From Providencia sp. R33 (GTDB lineage Bacteria; Pseudomonadota; Gammaproteobacteria; Enterobacterales; Enterobacteriaceae), in the NCBI RefSeq assembly GCF_019343475.1, contig NZ_CP072453.1:682001-746000 (forward strand): a stretch of DNA of 64,000 nt, read 5' to 3'. The notes beneath the pieces were generated by a model. That model saw only the letters and a list, made by a program, of their open reading frames with translations, was not told the DNA's origin and searched no databases. This document shows, in pieces, positions 51,742-61,835 of this stretch. The position numbers were made by a program, and so were the translations under genes. The number at the start of each line of letters is the position of its first letter. Position 1 is the first letter of the stretch.

Positions 51742-52782
51742 TTATTTATCGACTTGATTTACAAACTCAACAAATTCCGCTTCATCATTTTTATCTGCAG
51801 GGAATTTTATACCCACAAGAGGAATGATCTCGCCCGTCTTATCAAAGAAACTACGTTGATATAACAACGCATTATTTAACGTTGAGGTTTCTCCAATCGT
51901 ATAAAATATAGCCATAACTGGAAGGGTTTCTGGTCTACTGCCATTCCATGCGGCAACGAGTAGTTCGTTATTCCAGTTGTTAGGTTTATATTCTTCTTTC
52001 TCATCGAGTAACTTTCTAATATCAGTGACTACACTGAATGATTCTGCACTCTTTTCATTACCTGCCATTGGGTATGAGCAAGAGAACATATTCATAATGA
52101 TAGATTTATCTTGGAAATAATGATTTTTAACATGAAAATCAAACCATTTTTGCGCTGTGGTTAGATCATAATCAAGGCAGTTACCTGAGTTTTTTTCAAT
52201 CCCAATAGTTTTAACTTTTTCAAGAATGTCCTTAGAAAAATAATCATTAATTGTGGAATCAACTAAAGGCCCACAACCAAAATTATTTGTTTTTTTAGCA
52301 TCCGTTGAACCGTCAGCAGGGTATGCACAAAGAACGGTATAGCTATCTTTACCTTGCGGAATTGATTTTAAAGGGAAGAAAATAATACCGCTGCCGTAGT
52401 CAGCAGAAGATGAAAACTTATGATCTTCGCGTAAAAAAGAGAATGCGACACTATTATTTTCATCGATTGGTCGGTGTGACCATGGCGATTGTTGTTCTTG
52501 CAATCTCAGGCCATGGGTAACTAAACCTGAACACTCATAGGCTGGTGAGTTTGCACCACAATCCTTTGCTGTATTTTCATATAGCGCTTTGACCGTCTTA
52601 TCAATACCGGTTTTTTCATATGATAAACCATTATTGATAAGGGTCTCGGTACCGATGGTACTTTGCAATACTTTGTTTTCATGCCTGTATTTCATATACA
52701 TGCGATTAAACACGATAGCAGTAATTGCGAGTATGACGATAAGTGCAATTAAAATCGGAACGGTCTTTTTACGTTGTTGCAT
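51742..52782 (-). CDS. Exported or membrane-anchored protein, halovibrin-like family (tentative)
   Basis: 346 residues from MQQRKKTVPILI (two codons upstream options exist). N-terminal hydrophobic helix (residues 6-26) acts as a membrane anchor or uncleaved signal. The rest is a cysteine-containing extracytoplasmic domain: SPAYECSGLVTHGL, VAFSFLREDHKF, GIIFFPLKS, VLCAYPADGSTD and TAQKWFDFH recall proteins annotated as halovibrin HvnA in Pseudomonas. That annotation is itself weak. Reverse orientation at the prophage's right end, AT-rich: typical lysogenic conversion cargo. Confidence 0.5.
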   Translation of the reverse strand: MQQRKKTVPILIALIVILAITAIVFNRMYMKYRHENKVLQSTIGTETLINNGLSYEKTGIDKTVKALYENTAKDCGANSPAYECSGLVTHGLRLQEQQSPWSHRPIDENNSVAFSFLREDHKFSSSADYGSGIIFFPLKSIPQGKDSYTVLCAYPADGSTDAKKTNNFGCGPLVDSTINDYFSKDILEKVKTIGIEKNSGNCLDYDLTTAQKWFDFHVKNHYFQDKSIIMNMFSCSYPMAGNEKSAESFSVVTDIRKLLDEKEEYKPNNWNNELLVAAWNGSRPETLPVMAIFYTIGETSTLNNALLYQRSFFDKTGEIIPLVGIKFPADKNDEAEFVEFVNQVDK

Positions 52783-52993
52783 TATGAGCCTCAGTAACAT
52801 AAATCATGTGAATACTAAAAAACCTTATAATCCATTATATTAGCGATATGAATACGTATCTATGATAAATGAAGCAGATTACTGAATTTTAGTTATGTTA
52901 TTTTCGCAGGAGTAATGGCGAAATGTATCACTAGTAGATAATTTAATATTGTTGGCTGAGACGCATAACCTCTAATTTTTTGAGGTGCAATAA

Positions 52994-53016
52994 AAAAGCC
53001 CACCGAAGTGGGCTTT
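52994..53016. terminator. Bidirectional terminator at the prophage right end
   Basis: AAAAGCCCAC-CGAA-GTGGGCTTTT, perfect stem with T4/A6 flanks. Confidence 0.8.
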
Positions 53017-53020
53017 TAGT

Positions 53021-53568
53021 AACTTTCAAATGCGCGTGCATTTCACGTGCACTTTCTAGTCTTAATGTTGCCAGTGTCTAGTCCAACTGATTTTGCTAAC
53101 TTCCTGTTTTTAAACCTGTTGTCCTATCACTGACCCACCAAATTTGGGCTGGCGTAAGTTGAATCTGATATCTATTTAATTGATTTTTAATTATATTTTA
53201 TTTTAATGAAATTTATGTATAACTAAACGTATAACTACAAGTTTATGCTATAGATATTGAGTGGAAATAAATAGAGTGTAGAGCTATACAGAAAATAGTG
53301 TTTTTTGCGTTAAGCTTAGCGTTTATTATTTGAAATAAAACAGATTGACCATAGTAGCTTGATGCAGTTATTGCCTCAAGAAGAATTGAGAAAAAATTAT
53401 TATCTAATATTTATAATTTGAAAGCAGCGTTGAAGTATGAAATATGACATTTGCTGATAATCCATCCTTTTGATAACTATCACAAGTTATCAGCCTATTC
53501 TATTAGATTTCTGGCTATAAATAGGTAACAATAGTTCCATTATTTTTACTGATGTAAGTAATGGAACA
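53021..53568. other. AT-rich region before the type I RM system
   Basis: No credible gene. Presumed right junction of the prophage and hsdM promoter. Dyads: TGATAACT/AGTTATCA at 53471-53492 and the hsdM leader hairpin at 53534-53567. I searched by eye for the ssrA-like core and for repeats of sequence beside int and found none. Confidence 0.6.
53534..53567 (+). promoter_or_regulatory. Leader hairpin immediately before hsdM
   Basis: GTTCCATTA (53534-53542) pairs perfectly with TAATGGAAC (53559-53567), the latter containing the only purine-rich ribosome-site candidate (GGAA) and ending one base before the ATG. Could act as operator or as an RNA hairpin limiting hsdM translation. Confidence 0.5.
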
Positions 53569-55116
53569 ATGGCTAAAAAACCGAAAGAAACCAAATCTGA
53601 ACCGTTAGAAGTTATCCTGTGGAAAGCCGCTGATAAATTGCGTAAGAATATAGATGCAGCAGAATACAAGCATGTTGTACTGGGATTAATATTCTTAAAG
53701 TATATTTCTGATTCCTTCGAGTCTCATTATGAGAAGCTTAAAGCAGGTCAAGGCGAGTTTGCAGGGGCAGATCCCGAAGATAGTGATGAGTATCTTGCTT
53801 ACAATGTGTTCTTTGTGCCTGAAAAAGCACGTTGGACAAATTTACTCAATAATGCAAAACAGCCCAATATCGGTAAATTAGTCGATGATGCTATGGAAGC
53901 CATCGAAGAAGATAACCCGCAATTAAAAGGGGTATTACCAAAAGTTTATGCACGTCAAAACCTTGATGCAACGGTACTTGGCGAGTTAATTGACCTTGTA
54001 GGAGATATTGCACTAGGTGATGCTAAATCACGCTCTGCGGATGTACTAGGTCATGTTTTTGAATATTTCTTAGGTGAATTTGCGTTAGCAGAAGGTAAAC
54101 AGGGCGGTCAGTTCTATACGCCAAAGTCAATTGTTTCCTTACTGGTTCACATGCTAGAGCCTTATGAAGGACGTATTTTTGATCCATGCTGTGGCTCTGG
54201 CGGTATGTTTGTTCAATCAGAAAAATTTGTTGAATCCCACCAAGGGAATATTGATAACATTTCTATTTATGGTCAAGAGTCTAACCAAACCACATGGCGT
54301 TTGGCGAAAATGAACTTGGCTATTCGGGGTATTAACTCTGAGCAAGTAAAATGGAACAATGAAGGCTCGTTTTTAAACGATGCCCATAAAGATTTACGTG
54401 CGGATTTTATTATTGCTAATCCACCGTTCAACGTCTCTGATTGGTCTGGTGAACAATTACGTAAAGATGCCCGCTGGCAATACGGTGCGCCACCAGCAGG
54501 GAATGCAAACTTTGCATGGATGCAGCACTTTTTATACCACTTGTCACCGAAAGGGCAAGCGGGAGTGGTACTAGCTAAAGGCGCGCTAACCTCGAAAACG
54601 TCGGGTGAAGGCGATATCCGTGCTGCATTAGTAAAAGATGCTAACGTGATTGATTGTATTGTTAACTTGCCTGCTAAGTTGTTCCTAAATACGCAGATCC
54701 CTGCCGCTCTATGGTTTATGCGCCGTGATCGTAATAACTCTTCGGTTTATCAAGATCGCAGCGGTGAAATTCTGTTCATTGATGCACGAAATCTTGGTCA
54801 TTTAATTAACCGCCGAACTAAAGTGTTATCTGATGAAGATATTAAACTGATTTCAGATACCTATCATAATTGGCGTAATAAAGGTGGCGAATATGAAGAT
54901 GTTGCTGGTTTTTGTGCCTCTGTCGCTATCGAAAAAGTGGCTGAGCTGGATTATGTGCTTACACCAGGTCGCTATGTGGGTCTTGCTGATGAAGAAGATG
55001 ACTTTGACTTTAAAGAGCGTTTTACTGCACTAAAAGCCGAGTTTGAAGCACAATTAGAAGAAGAGGCAAAGCTTAATCAGGCGATTGCTGAGAATTTGGC
55101 GAAGGTGATGGTATGA
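53569..55116 (+). CDS. hsdM: Type I restriction-modification methyltransferase subunit HsdM
   Basis: 515 residues. N-terminal HsdM_N helical domain (about 15-150), methylase domain with SAM motif FDPCCGSGGMF at 204-214 and catalytic NPPF at 284-287 (N6-adenine type). C-terminal coiled coil for HsdS binding (FTALKAEFEAQLEEEAKLNQAI). Ends in an ATGA overlap with hsdS. Confidence 0.96.
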   Translation: MAKKPKETKSEPLEVILWKAADKLRKNIDAAEYKHVVLGLIFLKYISDSFESHYEKLKAGQGEFAGADPEDSDEYLAYNVFFVPEKARWTNLLNNAKQPNIGKLVDDAMEAIEEDNPQLKGVLPKVYARQNLDATVLGELIDLVGDIALGDAKSRSADVLGHVFEYFLGEFALAEGKQGGQFYTPKSIVSLLVHMLEPYEGRIFDPCCGSGGMFVQSEKFVESHQGNIDNISIYGQESNQTTWRLAKMNLAIRGINSEQVKWNNEGSFLNDAHKDLRADFIIANPPFNVSDWSGEQLRKDARWQYGAPPAGNANFAWMQHFLYHLSPKGQAGVVLAKGALTSKTSGEGDIRAALVKDANVIDCIVNLPAKLFLNTQIPAALWFMRRDRNNSSVYQDRSGEILFIDARNLGHLINRRTKVLSDEDIKLISDTYHNWRNKGGEYEDVAGFCASVAIEKVAELDYVLTPGRYVGLADEEDDFDFKERFTALKAEFEAQLEEEAKLNQAIAENLAKVMV

Positions 55117-56231
55117 GTGAGTGGCAAAATGTGGCTCTTAAACAGTTAGTCAAATTTGGAAATGGTAAAAGTAGACCAAAAGAAAAAGGGAAAATACCTG
55201 TTTATGGTGGTAATGGAATATTAGATTTCACTGATAAGTATAATTATGTTGGTAACACACTGATTATTGGTCGAGTTGGGGCGTATTGTGGGGCGACGTA
55301 TTTGGAGAAAAGTCCTGTATGGGTTTCTGATAATGCATTATCAGCCAAGGCGTTAGGTAATAATAATTCTAATTATTTATACTATTTATTTAAGTATTTA
55401 GATTTAAACCAGTATGCTCAGGGTTCAAGCCACCCTTTGTTAACACAGACATTACTAAATGCAATTGAGGTAGAAACAACGCTTGATTGTATAGAACAAA
55501 AAGCCATTGCTTCTGTTCTTTCCTCATTAGACAACAAAATCGACTTACTTCATCGTCAAAATAAAACGTTAGAAGCGATGGCAGAAACACTTTTTCGTCA
55601 GTGGTTTGTGGAAGAGGCGCAGGATGATTGGGTTGAGGTTAAAGTTAGTCATTTTGTAACATTAAATAAAAGCTCGATAACTAAAAAATATGATCATCAA
55701 AATATTCTATATTTAGATACAAGCTCTCTAACTAAAGGCTATATTAGTGAGTTGAAACCATTAATTTTATCGGAGGCACCTAGTCGAGCTAAAAGATTAG
55801 TCCAACATCTTGATATATTAATTTCAACTGTAAGACCTGACCAGTGCCATTATGGTTTTTGCTTTAAACCTGAAGCAAATCTAGTGGTATCAACGGGGTT
55901 TTGTACGATAACTTGTGACACTATTACACCATATTTTATCTATTATTTATTAACATCCGAAGATATGACCGAATATTTGCATTCTATAGCTGAAGGTTCT
56001 ACATCGACTTATCCATCATTGAAACCTGAAGATATTGGAAATGTGTTATTTGCATTACCTCCAAAAGAAAAATTAAATGATTATCATAATGTTGTGGGAG
56101 CAATGTGGAATAAAATTAATCAAAATCAAAAGCAAATCCAAACTTTAGAAAACTTTCGCGACACGTTACTCCCTAAATTAATGAGTGGAGAAGTACGCGT
56201 TAATTATACACCAGAAGAAATAAAACAATAA
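55113..56231 (+). CDS. hsdS: Type I RM specificity subunit HsdS
   Basis: 372 residues with two target-recognition domains (about 1-125 and 165-325), each followed by a conserved helical spacer: LDNKIDLLHRQNKTLEAMAETLFRQWF (about 132-158) and NKINQNQKQIQTLENFRDTLLPKLMSGEV (about 330-360). Recognises a bipartite site; both half domains are intact and in frame. The second TRD is distinctly more AT-rich, consistent with domain exchange. Confidence 0.95.
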   Translation: MSEWQNVALKQLVKFGNGKSRPKEKGKIPVYGGNGILDFTDKYNYVGNTLIIGRVGAYCGATYLEKSPVWVSDNALSAKALGNNNSNYLYYLFKYLDLNQYAQGSSHPLLTQTLLNAIEVETTLDCIEQKAIASVLSSLDNKIDLLHRQNKTLEAMAETLFRQWFVEEAQDDWVEVKVSHFVTLNKSSITKKYDHQNILYLDTSSLTKGYISELKPLILSEAPSRAKRLVQHLDILISTVRPDQCHYGFCFKPEANLVVSTGFCTITCDTITPYFIYYLLTSEDMTEYLHSIAEGSTSTYPSLKPEDIGNVLFALPPKEKLNDYHNVVGAMWNKINQNQKQIQTLENFRDTLLPKLMSGEVRVNYTPEEIKQ

Positions 56232-56240
56232 TCGTATTAG

Positions 56241-56267
56241 GCAGCGTACCTTCGGCGCTGCTTTTTT
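56241..56267 (+). terminator. Terminator between hsdS and hsdR
   Basis: GCAGCG/CGCTGC stem with T6; lowers hsdR relative to the methylase genes. Confidence 0.8.
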
Positions 56268-56296
56268 ATTCCCTTTTGCTAAAGGATGACAAAATA

Positions 56297-59200
56297 ATGT
56301 CAAAAATGACAGAATCCGATATCGAAACCATGACCATTGAGCAGTTACAAGCCTTAGGTTATGAATATGTGTATGGTCCAGACATTGAGCCATCGGGTAC
56401 AAATCCCCTGCGTACTTATCAGCAAGTCATTCTTCAGCAAAAAGTATTAGAAGCGATACAACGCTTAAACCCACATTTAACAGAAGATAAATGTGAGGAA
56501 GCCTTAAAACAAGTCACACAAATTAACTCGCCTGATTTAATGGCAAATAACCTGAGTTTTCATCGTTTACTGACAGAAGGGATCAACATTGAGGTCAGTA
56601 AAGATGGCAATACTCAAGGCGAATATGTGTGGCTGGTGGATTTTAATCAACCGGATAATAATGAATTTCTAGTAGTCAATCAGGTCACAATTCGAGAAGA
56701 TCGCAAAGAACGTCGCCCTGATGTGATTATCTATATTAATGGTTTACCACTGGTCGTAATTGAACTAAAAAATGCGATTGATGAAAATGCCACTATTGAA
56801 GGGGCATATAATCAAATTAAAACCTATCAACAGCAAATTCCTTCATTATTTACCTACAATGCCTTTAGTGTGATTTCTGATGGATTAGAGGCAAAATCAG
56901 GGACTATTTCTGCCGATTTTAGCCGTTTTATGGCATGGAAAACCCATAATGGCATGACTGAGGCTAAAAATACTCAGCCACAGTTAGAAGTGTTAATTCA
57001 AGGTTTACTTAACCCTGTTACGCTATTAGATATGATCCGCTATTTTATCGTGTTTGAATCCAGTAAACAGGAAGATAGCAACGGTATCATTTCTATTAAA
57101 ACTGTCAAAAAAATGGCTGCCTATCACCAATACTATGCAGTGAATGCGGCGGTACTTTCGACCATTCGCGCTTCAAATGTCAATGCGAATTCACCCTCTG
57201 CGGAAGTAGCGTTACAGCAACAAGGTAGAAACCAACAACACCTCGTATTAGAACAAAAAGCAGGCGATAGAAAAGCAGGTGTGGTATGGCATACCCAAGG
57301 TTCGGGTAAGTCTCTTTCAATGGTGTTTTATACAGGGAAGATTGTTTTAGCCCTCGATAACCCAACGGTTGTGGTGATCACCGACCGTAATGACTTAGAC
57401 GACCAATTATTTGGCACTTTTTCTTCTGCGGTACAATTGTTACGTCAAACCCCGAAACAAGCTGAAAATAGAGAAGAATTAAAAGAATTACTGAAAGTTG
57501 GCTCAGGTGGCGTGATATTTACCACTATTCAAAAGTTCCAACCTGATGATGGTAGTAGTGTTTATGAACTACTGTCTGATCGCAGCAATATCATTGTCAT
57601 TGCTGACGAGGCACATCGTTCTCAATATGGTTTTTCCGCAAAAGAAGTCGATGTGAAAGATGCGCACGGTAATGTTGTCGGTAAGCGCACTGTTTATGGT
57701 TTTGCCAAATATATGCGCGATGCTTTACCAAATGCGACTTACTTAGGCTTTACGGGGACACCCATTGAAAAAACAGATGTAAATACTCCCGCGGTATTTG
57801 GTAACTATGTTGATATCTATGATATCGCTCAGGCTGTAGAAGATGGGGCGACAGTGCCTATCTACTATGAAAGTCGTTTAGCAAAAGTCCAAATTAGCGA
57901 TGAAGGCCGCGAACTGATTGAAGCGTTCGATGAAAGCTTCACCGATGAAGACTTAACACAGACTCAGCAACAACGGGCTAAATGGGCGCGAGTTGAAAGT
58001 ATTATTGGCAGTAAAGAGCGTATCAAAGCGATCGCTAAAGATTTAGTCTCGCACTTTGAAGAACGGTTAGTGGCGAATGCGGATCACGGTAAAGGCATGG
58101 TCGTTGCTATGTCACGTCGGATTGCTGCGGCATTGTATGAGGAAATCGTGGCACTCAAACCTGAATGGCACAGTGATGATCTCAATGATGGTGTGATTAA
58201 GGTCGTGATGACGTCTTCCGCATCTGATGGCCCTGATATCGCGAAACACCATACGACTAAGAAAGACAGGCAAGTACTCGCTAATCGCATGAAAGATGAA
58301 GATGACAAGCTGAAATTAGTCATTGTGCGCGATATGTGGTTAACGGGGTTTGATGCACCGAGTATGCACACGTTATACATTGATAAACCGATGAAAGGGC
58401 ACAACCTGATGCAGGCGATTGCCCGTGTTAACCGAGTCTATAAAGATAAATCAGGTGGCTTAGTTGTCGATTATTTGGGAATTGCGGCTGATTTAAAATC
58501 GGCACTGTCGTTTTACTCAGATGCGGGTGGTAAAGGTGATCCTGCACTTACTCAAGAAAAAGCCGTTGAGGTCATGAAAGAGAAATTAGACATCCTTGAC
58601 GGAATGCTCTTTGGTTTTGATTATCGTGAATATTTCACCGCATCCACATCTCGTAAACTAGCCATTATCTTAGAAGCAGAAGATTTTATTTTAGGGATTG
58701 ATGAAGGTCAGGGGAAAGTGCGTTTTTTAACAGCGGTAACCGCTTTATCTCAAGCCTTTGCATTAGCAACGCCACACCCTGAAGCGATGGAGGCGGCACC
58801 TGAAATAGCCTTTTTCCAAGCTGTAAAAGCCAGATTGAACAAGTTTGATTCAACTGGAGGAAGTGGCATTATCGGTGATGACAGCATGGAAGTTCGCGTT
58901 AAACAGACTATTGATCAAGCCTTAGTGACTGATACGGTAGTCGATGTATTTGATGCCGCAGGGATTAAAAAACCAGATATATCAATTCTCTCTGATGATT
59001 TTTTAATGGAGATGCAGGATTACCAACATAAAAATATCGCGTTGGAAACCTTGAAAAAATTATTAGCAGATGAAATCAATGTGCGAACAAAAATGAGCGT
59101 TATTCAAGGTAAAAAGCTGATGGATATGCTCACTGGGGCGATTAAAAGCTATCAAAATAAAATTTTGACGGCAGCTGAAGTCATTGATGAGTTAATTAAA

Positions 59201-59539
59201 TTGGCGAAAGATATCAATAAGGTTGATAGCGAAGCGAATGACCTGAATTTATCACCTTATGAATATGCTTTCTATACGGCTGTGGCTGAAAATGATAGTG
59301 CTCAAGAACTAATCGGAAAATCAAAACTAAGGGAATTAGCGGTTGTACTAACTGAAATGATCCGCAATAACGTCACATTAGATTGGACTATCAAAGAGTC
59401 TGCAAGAGCAAAAATACGCGTTATTGTTAAACGGTTACTTAACCGTTATGGCTATCCGCCTGATATGTCTGTATTGGCAACGGAAACCGTCTTGGCGCAA
59501 GCGGAGTTACTATCGAATGAATTGTTGAAATCAAATTAG
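56297..59539 (+). CDS. hsdR: Type I restriction endonuclease subunit HsdR
   Basis: 1080 residues from MSKMTESDIE, preceded by AAAGGATG. Nuclease domain with RRPDVIIYINGLPLVVIELKN (D142, E156-x-K158), SF2 motor with TQGSGKS (about 333-339), DEAH (437-440) and GFTGTP. Full length, no frameshift. ATP-driven translocase and nuclease of the complex. Confidence 0.95.
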   Translation: MSKMTESDIETMTIEQLQALGYEYVYGPDIEPSGTNPLRTYQQVILQQKVLEAIQRLNPHLTEDKCEEALKQVTQINSPDLMANNLSFHRLLTEGINIEVSKDGNTQGEYVWLVDFNQPDNNEFLVVNQVTIREDRKERRPDVIIYINGLPLVVIELKNAIDENATIEGAYNQIKTYQQQIPSLFTYNAFSVISDGLEAKSGTISADFSRFMAWKTHNGMTEAKNTQPQLEVLIQGLLNPVTLLDMIRYFIVFESSKQEDSNGIISIKTVKKMAAYHQYYAVNAAVLSTIRASNVNANSPSAEVALQQQGRNQQHLVLEQKAGDRKAGVVWHTQGSGKSLSMVFYTGKIVLALDNPTVVVITDRNDLDDQLFGTFSSAVQLLRQTPKQAENREELKELLKVGSGGVIFTTIQKFQPDDGSSVYELLSDRSNIIVIADEAHRSQYGFSAKEVDVKDAHGNVVGKRTVYGFAKYMRDALPNATYLGFTGTPIEKTDVNTPAVFGNYVDIYDIAQAVEDGATVPIYYESRLAKVQISDEGRELIEAFDESFTDEDLTQTQQQRAKWARVESIIGSKERIKAIAKDLVSHFEERLVANADHGKGMVVAMSRRIAAALYEEIVALKPEWHSDDLNDGVIKVVMTSSASDGPDIAKHHTTKKDRQVLANRMKDEDDKLKLVIVRDMWLTGFDAPSMHTLYIDKPMKGHNLMQAIARVNRVYKDKSGGLVVDYLGIAADLKSALSFYSDAGGKGDPALTQEKAVEVMKEKLDILDGMLFGFDYREYFTASTSRKLAIILEAEDFILGIDEGQGKVRFLTAVTALSQAFALATPHPEAMEAAPEIAFFQAVKARLNKFDSTGGSGIIGDDSMEVRVKQTIDQALVTDTVVDVFDAAGIKKPDISILSDDFLMEMQDYQHKNIALETLKKLLADEINVRTKMSVIQGKKLMDMLTGAIKSYQNKILTAAEVIDELIKLAKDINKVDSEANDLNLSPYEYAFYTAVAENDSAQELIGKSKLRELAVVLTEMIRNNVTLDWTIKESARAKIRVIVKRLLNRYGYPPDMSVLATETVLAQAELLSNELLKSN

Positions 59540-59584
59540 TGGGTTTTACTTTAACCGATTTATCTTTAACGCAGGAATAGATTA

Positions 59585-60604
59585 ATGAGTCATAAAATGT
59601 GGATGGTTCGTGGTGATTCAGGGAAGTTATATGATGATTTTCGAGAAAAAGAACTGGTTGGTTTAGGCTGGTCTGGCTTAGCTCCATTATTGAAAATTGG
59701 GCAATCAAGAAAAGAGATACTGAAATTATACCGTCAAGTAGACCCAGCAACGAAACTCGGTACAGCGCGTTCAGGCGCATCTCAAGTATGGCGTTTTGTT
59801 AATGAAATTAAAGTTAGCGATTGGGTAATTACTTATTCACCTGCTAACCGTACCTATTTATTAGGGCAGGTTGTTTCTGAGTTTCAATACCGTGCTGATC
59901 TTTGTTCTATGGGGATGGGAATTGCGCGTCAGATTAAATGGAATACTGATGAAATTGATCGGGATACCTTATCAACTAAAACCAAAAATACCCTAGGTTC
60001 TACATTGACTGTTTTTAAACTTCCTGATTTTGCAGTGAAAGAATTATTGGGTAATAAACCATTATCTGACAGCGAAAAAAACGCTAATATTTCAAATATA
60101 GACGATGAAGAAATTGTATCTGATCCATTAAAGGATATGGAAATTCAAGCGTTAGAACGTATTAAAGATAAAATAATTACCCTTGATGCGGATGAAATGG
60201 AATTATTAGTTGCCGGTATTCTGCGTGGGATGGGATATAAAACCCAAGTTTCGCCAAATAGTGGTTCAGATAGAGGCAAAGATATTATCGCATCGCCTGA
60301 CGGTTTTGGATTTGAAAACCCAAGAATTGTGGTTGAAGTTAAGCATCGTAAAGGGCAAATAGGCAGCCAAGATTTAAGAGGATTTATCGGTGGGCGTCAT
60401 CATGATGATCGTGGCTTATATGTCAGTACGGGAGGATTTACTAAAGATGCACGCTATGAAGCGGAGCGATCAAAAATCCCGTTATCACTTTGGACATTAG
60501 ATGACTTAGTGCGCACTTTGATTGAGTATTATGAGCACGTTGATATTGAGACTAAATTGCTTGTGCCACTGAGGAAAGTCTTTTTACCTGCGTTATCTGA
60601 TTAA
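59585..60604 (+). CDS. Mrr-like restriction endonuclease with N-terminal reader domain
   Basis: 339 residues. C-terminal Mrr_cat (about 195-310): ELLVAGILRGMGYKT, G227-S-D229-R-G-K-D-I, VVEVKHRKGQ with E251-x-K253, and Q262. N-terminal half (about 1-150, KMWMVRGDSGKLYDDFREKELVGLGW) is the domain found in front of Mrr in many genomes, likely a modified-base or nucleic-acid reader. Immediately follows hsdR, so may restrict DNA bearing foreign modification (type IV) in the same defence cluster. Confidence 0.88.
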   Translation: MSHKMWMVRGDSGKLYDDFREKELVGLGWSGLAPLLKIGQSRKEILKLYRQVDPATKLGTARSGASQVWRFVNEIKVSDWVITYSPANRTYLLGQVVSEFQYRADLCSMGMGIARQIKWNTDEIDRDTLSTKTKNTLGSTLTVFKLPDFAVKELLGNKPLSDSEKNANISNIDDEEIVSDPLKDMEIQALERIKDKIITLDADEMELLVAGILRGMGYKTQVSPNSGSDRGKDIIASPDGFGFENPRIVVEVKHRKGQIGSQDLRGFIGGRHHDDRGLYVSTGGFTKDARYEAERSKIPLSLWTLDDLVRTLIEYYEHVDIETKLLVPLRKVFLPALSD

Positions 60605-60771
60605 TTTAGCTAGCCAGTTATTGCTAATAATTGAATATTTGACTTTATCCTAATGAATTTCACTCAAAGAGTGATTGCTTTCAAAGTAAATTTTTATGGA
60701 TGTGATATAACTTACTGACTAATAAATATTTACTTTATTTTTGAGTAATGTTGTGTTCATTAGGAGATTAT

Positions 60772-61386
60772 ATGGCTCAATATGAAATTGTGGTATTAGC
60801 TAATTCTATTAAGCATGGCCAACATTGTGTTGCAGGAAAATGTGTTAGTACAGGTAGATGGATAAGACCAGTTTCAAATATACAAGGTGGGGAGTTAAGT
60901 CATCAACAAGCTAAAATCAGAAACCCTCACGGTACTTTTAATGTTAAGCCATTTCAAAAAGTGCTTATGGAATTAGAAGAGCACGTCCCTCTTCCTCATC
61001 AGCCTGAAAATTATTTGATTAATGACACTGAGTGGATTCAAAATTATTCATTTAATTCTGAGCAATTGCATACTCTACTAGATTCCCCTGTAGATCTTTG
61101 GGGGACAACGAATAGAATCGATTTTACTCATATAACAGCTGGTTTGTATCTTGTGCCTCAATCGTTGTATCTAGTGCGAGTACAAAACTTAAGGCTTTAT
61201 TATACCGTGGATGATAAAAGGAGAGCTTCATTCACATATAGAGGGATAGATTATGATTTTGCAGTGACGGATCCTAAATTTGATGAGATTGTAGCGAAAA
61301 ATTTGCAACTGTCAGGTATTCTATGTCTGAGTTTAGGGGAACAATACTTAGGTTATTGTTATAAACTTGTTGCTACAATTTTCTGA
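60772..61386 (+). CDS. Dual-OB domain protein
   Basis: 204 residues from MAQYEIVVLANS with AGGAGA upstream. Fits the dual OB-containing domain family: IVVLANSIKHGQHCVAGKCVSTGRWIRPVS near the start, then a second beta-barrel half with LRLYYTVDDKRRASFTYRGIDYDFAVTDP. RWIRPV is the usual conserved core. Predicted nucleic-acid or nucleotide binding. First of a three-gene operon: 8 bases before the DUF488 gene. Confidence 0.75.
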   Translation: MAQYEIVVLANSIKHGQHCVAGKCVSTGRWIRPVSNIQGGELSHQQAKIRNPHGTFNVKPFQKVLMELEEHVPLPHQPENYLINDTEWIQNYSFNSEQLHTLLDSPVDLWGTTNRIDFTHITAGLYLVPQSLYLVRVQNLRLYYTVDDKRRASFTYRGIDYDFAVTDPKFDEIVAKNLQLSGILCLSLGEQYLGYCYKLVATIF

Positions 61387-61394
61387 GGGATATT

Positions 61395-61835
61395 ATGCGT
61401 ATATATACAATAGGATTTACTCAAAAGAAAGCTGAAACATTTTTTGGATACTTGAAAAAATCAAAAGTAAAAACACTAATTGATGTGCGTCTGAATAATG
61501 TATCTCAATTGGCTGGTTTTGCAAAAAAAGATGATTTGAAATTCTTTTTGAAGGAGCTATGTGGCTCAGAATATGTTCATATGCCTGAATTGGCACCAAC
61601 TAAAGAAATACTTAATCCATACAAAAAAGGTGATATATCTTGGGAGATGTATGAAGATAGGTTCTTAAATTTAATGGCAAAGCGTAACATCGAACGCTTT
61701 GCAAAACTCCCGCTATTTGATCAAGGCTGTTTACTTTGTAGTGAGCACGAACCTCATTTATGTCACAGGCGTTTAGTGATAGAATACCTAAACGAACATA
61801 CTGATTTAAACTTTAATGTTAAGCACCTGTACTAA
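61395..61835 (+). CDS. DUF488 family protein
   Basis: 146 residues: IYTIGFTQKKAETFF at the start, IDVRLNN (29-35), FLKELCGSEYVHMPELAPT, and the cysteine/histidine motif LLCSEHEPHLCHRRLVIEYL (113-132). DUF488 proteins are widespread, of unknown function, proposed to act on nucleotides or nucleic acids. Overlaps the next gene start by one base. Confidence 0.88.
   Translation: MRIYTIGFTQKKAETFFGYLKKSKVKTLIDVRLNNVSQLAGFAKKDDLKFFLKELCGSEYVHMPELAPTKEILNPYKKGDISWEMYEDRFLNLMAKRNIERFAKLPLFDQGCLLCSEHEPHLCHRRLVIEYLNEHTDLNFNVKHLY

Noticed and set aside
53021..53568. Right attachment site of the prophage
   Set aside because: No direct repeat with the sequence beside int or with the ssrA core could be found by eye; a computed repeat search is required.
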